A stretch of DNA of 64,000 nucleotides, from assembly GCF_020386975.1 (NCBI RefSeq), contig NZ_JABFNK010000001.1, positions 186,001 to 250,000 on the forward strand, read 5' to 3'. The notes under the pieces are model-generated. The model was given only the letters and a program-made list of their open reading frames with translations. It had not been told where the DNA came from and did no database searches. Position numbers and translations under genes: made by a program. Below are positions 62,270 through 64,000 of this stretch, in pieces. This DNA is from Thermococcus bergensis (GTDB lineage: Archaea > Methanobacteriota_B > Thermococci > Thermococcales > Thermococcaceae). Each line of letters starts with the position of its first letter. The stretch's first letter is position 1.

Positions 62270-63050
62270 CGTTCTGTACCAAAACGAGGTCTACAGGCTT
62301 TTGAAGTCGAGACGGCTTAAGGTGATGCTTGTCCTAATGCTCCTTCCAGTAATAGTTTACTTTTTCACCCATGAAGAGATAACTGAATACAGCGCAAAAG
62401 CCCTGGAGATTTCATTCCAGATAAACATTTCTCAGTTTTTAATAAACTTCTGGGCAAGTGTGATCGGGCAACTCGTCGTTATAATCGTCATGAGTGATTT
62501 GCTCGCGAGTGAGATTGACAAAGGCACAATAAGACTTCTCCTCGCGAAACCGATAAGAAAAAGCGAGATAGTCCTAGGCAAGTTTCTTTCCGGAATTACT
62601 GCCGTGCTCGTTATTTTTGGTATTCCATACTTTGTGATGCAGGTTTACATGGTTCTCCTCTACAAGTCCGGCTTCGAAGGGTTTATGGCGACTTTCGACG
62701 ACTTCCTGTTCGCCCTTGGGGTTACGGTCATCATCCTCGGAAGCCTTGGAGCGGTTTCGATGCTCCTCTCGGTTGTCCTTTCGAGACCCCTTTACGCATC
62801 TCTCGCAAGCTTTGGATTGGTTTTTACTGCTCAATTCATACTCCCACAGCTGCCCTTCTTTGACAATCCAGAGCGCTTTAACCTGAGCTATCAGATAGGG
62901 GTTTTACTAAAGAGGGGCTTTACGCTTCACACCGGACTGGACACCTATAAGGGAGACCCATCCATGAGTGCTCTGTTTTTCCTCAGCGTTATCCTGTTGA
63001 GCCTCATATTTACGCTTTTAGGACTGTACAGAAAGGAGTTTGAGGGATGA
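62253..63050 (+). CDS. ABC-2 type permease
   Basis: 265 residues, six membrane segments (for example VMLVLMLLPVIVYFF, VIGQLVVIIVMSDLLASEID, GITAVLVIFGIPYFVMQVYM and the last two near residues 160-180 and 240-260). SDLLASEIDKGTIRLLLAKPI is the typical ABC-2 membrane block. GTG start overlapping the ATPase gene end. Forms the membrane half of the exporter. Confidence 0.88.
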   Translation: MRKVISVLYQNEVYRLLKSRRLKVMLVLMLLPVIVYFFTHEEITEYSAKALEISFQINISQFLINFWASVIGQLVVIIVMSDLLASEIDKGTIRLLLAKPIRKSEIVLGKFLSGITAVLVIFGIPYFVMQVYMVLLYKSGFEGFMATFDDFLFALGVTVIILGSLGAVSMLLSVVLSRPLYASLASFGLVFTAQFILPQLPFFDNPERFNLSYQIGVLLKRGFTLHTGLDTYKGDPSMSALFFLSVILLSLIFTLLGLYRKEFEG

Positions 63051-63053
63051 GCC

Positions 63054-64000
63054 ATGAAGAAAATTTTACCGTTTTTCATACTTCTCCTCTTTGCTGGGAA
63101 CGCTCTTGCCCTATCTGTCGAGCTTGGGATAGATGAGGTTTTGATAGTTGATGACACCATCGTAACCTTTGATGTAGCTCAAAACAATCCGAATCTGGTT
63201 TTTCTATTGTTAGAGAGTGAAAACACGAGCCTAATCAAAGGGCTACAGTTCGGCGAGAGTGTTTTCTTTGAAGGGGTAAACTACACCGTTGGAAGCCTTG
63301 ATATGAATACACTTACCCTTAAGCTCCATCTAAGTGGCAACTACTCCGGCGTTGAGGTTCTAAAAAAGAGGGACTTCAGTGTATCCCTCGTGGAGACCTT
63401 TGATGCCTATGTAAGGGTAAAGGTGGAGAACACAGGGTATTATGAGATCAACGACACCCTGGTGATTCTTGCTCAGGGAGTGGAGATAGAGGAGCGGCCT
63501 ATTGTCCTTAAGCCCGGGGAAGGCCTGACTTTGAAGGTTTCTCCCCCCTATACTCAGCTAACCTTCATGCTGAAGGAGGCCAAGCTATCAAAAACCATAA
63601 CTGTCACTTCTACTGAAGAACTTGTAACGATTGAGCGCATCTGGAAGGATGAAAAGCTTCATGTCCTTCTGAGAAACCATGGGGATCCCGTTAACGTCAC
63701 CATTAAGCTCCTGGTTAGCGGGATGACTCTCGAGAGGAGAAAGGTCTTCCTCAGCTCAAAGGGAGAGCGGGAAGTAGTCTTTGAGACCGACGCTGTTCAG
63801 GGCACGGTTCTTGTTGACTATGGCGTAATAAAGCAGGAGAGCTTCTACTTCGAAATGCCAAGGATATCTCTTACGAGGATTGAGAAGGAAAAGGACATGT
63901 TGAAGATATGGCTGAGAAACGACGGAAAGACAGCGTTTTCGGGAAGGGTGTCTATTTACCAGAACTCTGTCATTGTGGGGGAGCCCTATTTTGCCGACGT
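63054..64000 (+). CDS. Exported protein, 3' end beyond window
   Basis: Open from ATG 63054 to the window end (about 315 codons), so not closed here. Signal peptide KKILPFFILLLFAGNALALS with a cleavage site after ALA. The rest is beta-rich with repeated FN3/CARDB-like segments (VRVKVENTGYYEINDTLVIL, LHVLLRNHGDPVNVTIKLLV, LKIWLRNDGKTAFSGRVSI), suggesting stacked Ig-like domains on the cell surface. It starts 3 bases after the permease gene, so it belongs to the same operon. Confidence 0.75.
   Translation, partial: MKKILPFFILLLFAGNALALSVELGIDEVLIVDDTIVTFDVAQNNPNLVFLLLESENTSLIKGLQFGESVFFEGVNYTVGSLDMNTLTLKLHLSGNYSGVEVLKKRDFSVSLVETFDAYVRVKVENTGYYEINDTLVILAQGVEIEERPIVLKPGEGLTLKVSPPYTQLTFMLKEAKLSKTITVTSTEELVTIERIWKDEKLHVLLRNHGDPVNVTIKLLVSGMTLERRKVFLSSKGEREVVFETDAVQGTVLVDYGVIKQESFYFEMPRISLTRIEKEKDMLKIWLRNDGKTAFSGRVSIYQNSVIVGEPYFAD

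Overview
The window is chromosomal DNA of a hyperthermophilic euryarchaeon of the order Thermococcales, most likely a Thermococcus. The grounds are archaeal information-processing genes (RPA41/14/32, aIF2-gamma, S6e, Nob1, fibrillarin/Nop5, MBF1), archaeal ether-lipid genes (G1P dehydrogenase, DGGGP synthase), an intron-containing tRNA-Met, GGTGA-type ribosome binding sites a few bases before starts, and families largely restricted to Thermococcales (DUF1884, the archaeal RNA kinase). Genes are tightly packed, often overlapping by 4 bases.

Layout. 0-7 kb: an MBL-fold hydrolase cut by the window edge, a methyltransferase followed by an SDR fragment, ScpB, the three-gene RPA operon, DGGGP synthase and an RNA 5'-kinase. 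7.2-8.1 kb: first copy of an 869-bp insertion sequence (IS). 8-17 kb: an Lrp-like regulator, EngB, a PRC-barrel/coiled-coil protein, Sec61-beta, S6e, aIF2-gamma, a PIN protein, SMC and ScpA, and tRNA-Met; the second IS copy sits just upstream of that tRNA. 18-26.9 kb: IMPase/FBPase, DUF63, egsA, UPF0179, a 5-oxoprolinase operon (pxpA-pxpB-pxpC) split by a 932-bp IS982-type element, Nob1, a HAD protein, an archaeoflavoprotein and NikR. 26.9-29.1 kb: tRNA-Thr followed by an AT-rich, gene-poor decayed stretch and a small zinc-finger gene whose last codons were replaced by IS copy 3.

30-46 kb: QueD, a PPC-domain protein, a glutamine-amidotransferase-like protein lacking its catalytic Cys and His, a radical SAM protein divergent from an OsmC / DUF1884 (encapsulin-like) pair, CitG-like, a PspC/PspC/LiaF-like membrane operon, a JAMM protease, MobB, LSm, an AIR-synthase-like protein, an aminotransferase, a carbamoyltransferase, a cupin, an AEC transporter and a methyltransferase. 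46-52.7 kb is a mobile-element-rich segment: a TnpB with a broken ribbon-helix-helix gene before it, IS copy 4, a frameshifted sodium:solute symporter, the second IS982-type element and an AT-rich nuclease-like gene. 53-64 kb returns to housekeeping: enolase, fibrillarin-Nop5, HMG-CoA synthase-thiolase-DUF35, a GNAT protein, MBF1, DUF356, tRNA-Val, an ABC transporter and an exported protein cut by the window end.

Most notable: (i) all four 869-bp IS copies end 14-15 bp upstream of a TATA-like promoter element, suggesting promoter-targeted transposition; (ii) both IS families carry their transposase in two frames joined at an A7 run; (iii) the IS982 insertion duplicated a TAGGTGA that serves both as the pxpA stop and the pxpB ribosome binding site; (iv) an OsmC/DUF1884 pair that may be a minimal encapsulin-type assembly with its cargo; (v) a C26-family pseudoenzyme. 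All calls are by reading the sequence; no searches were run.
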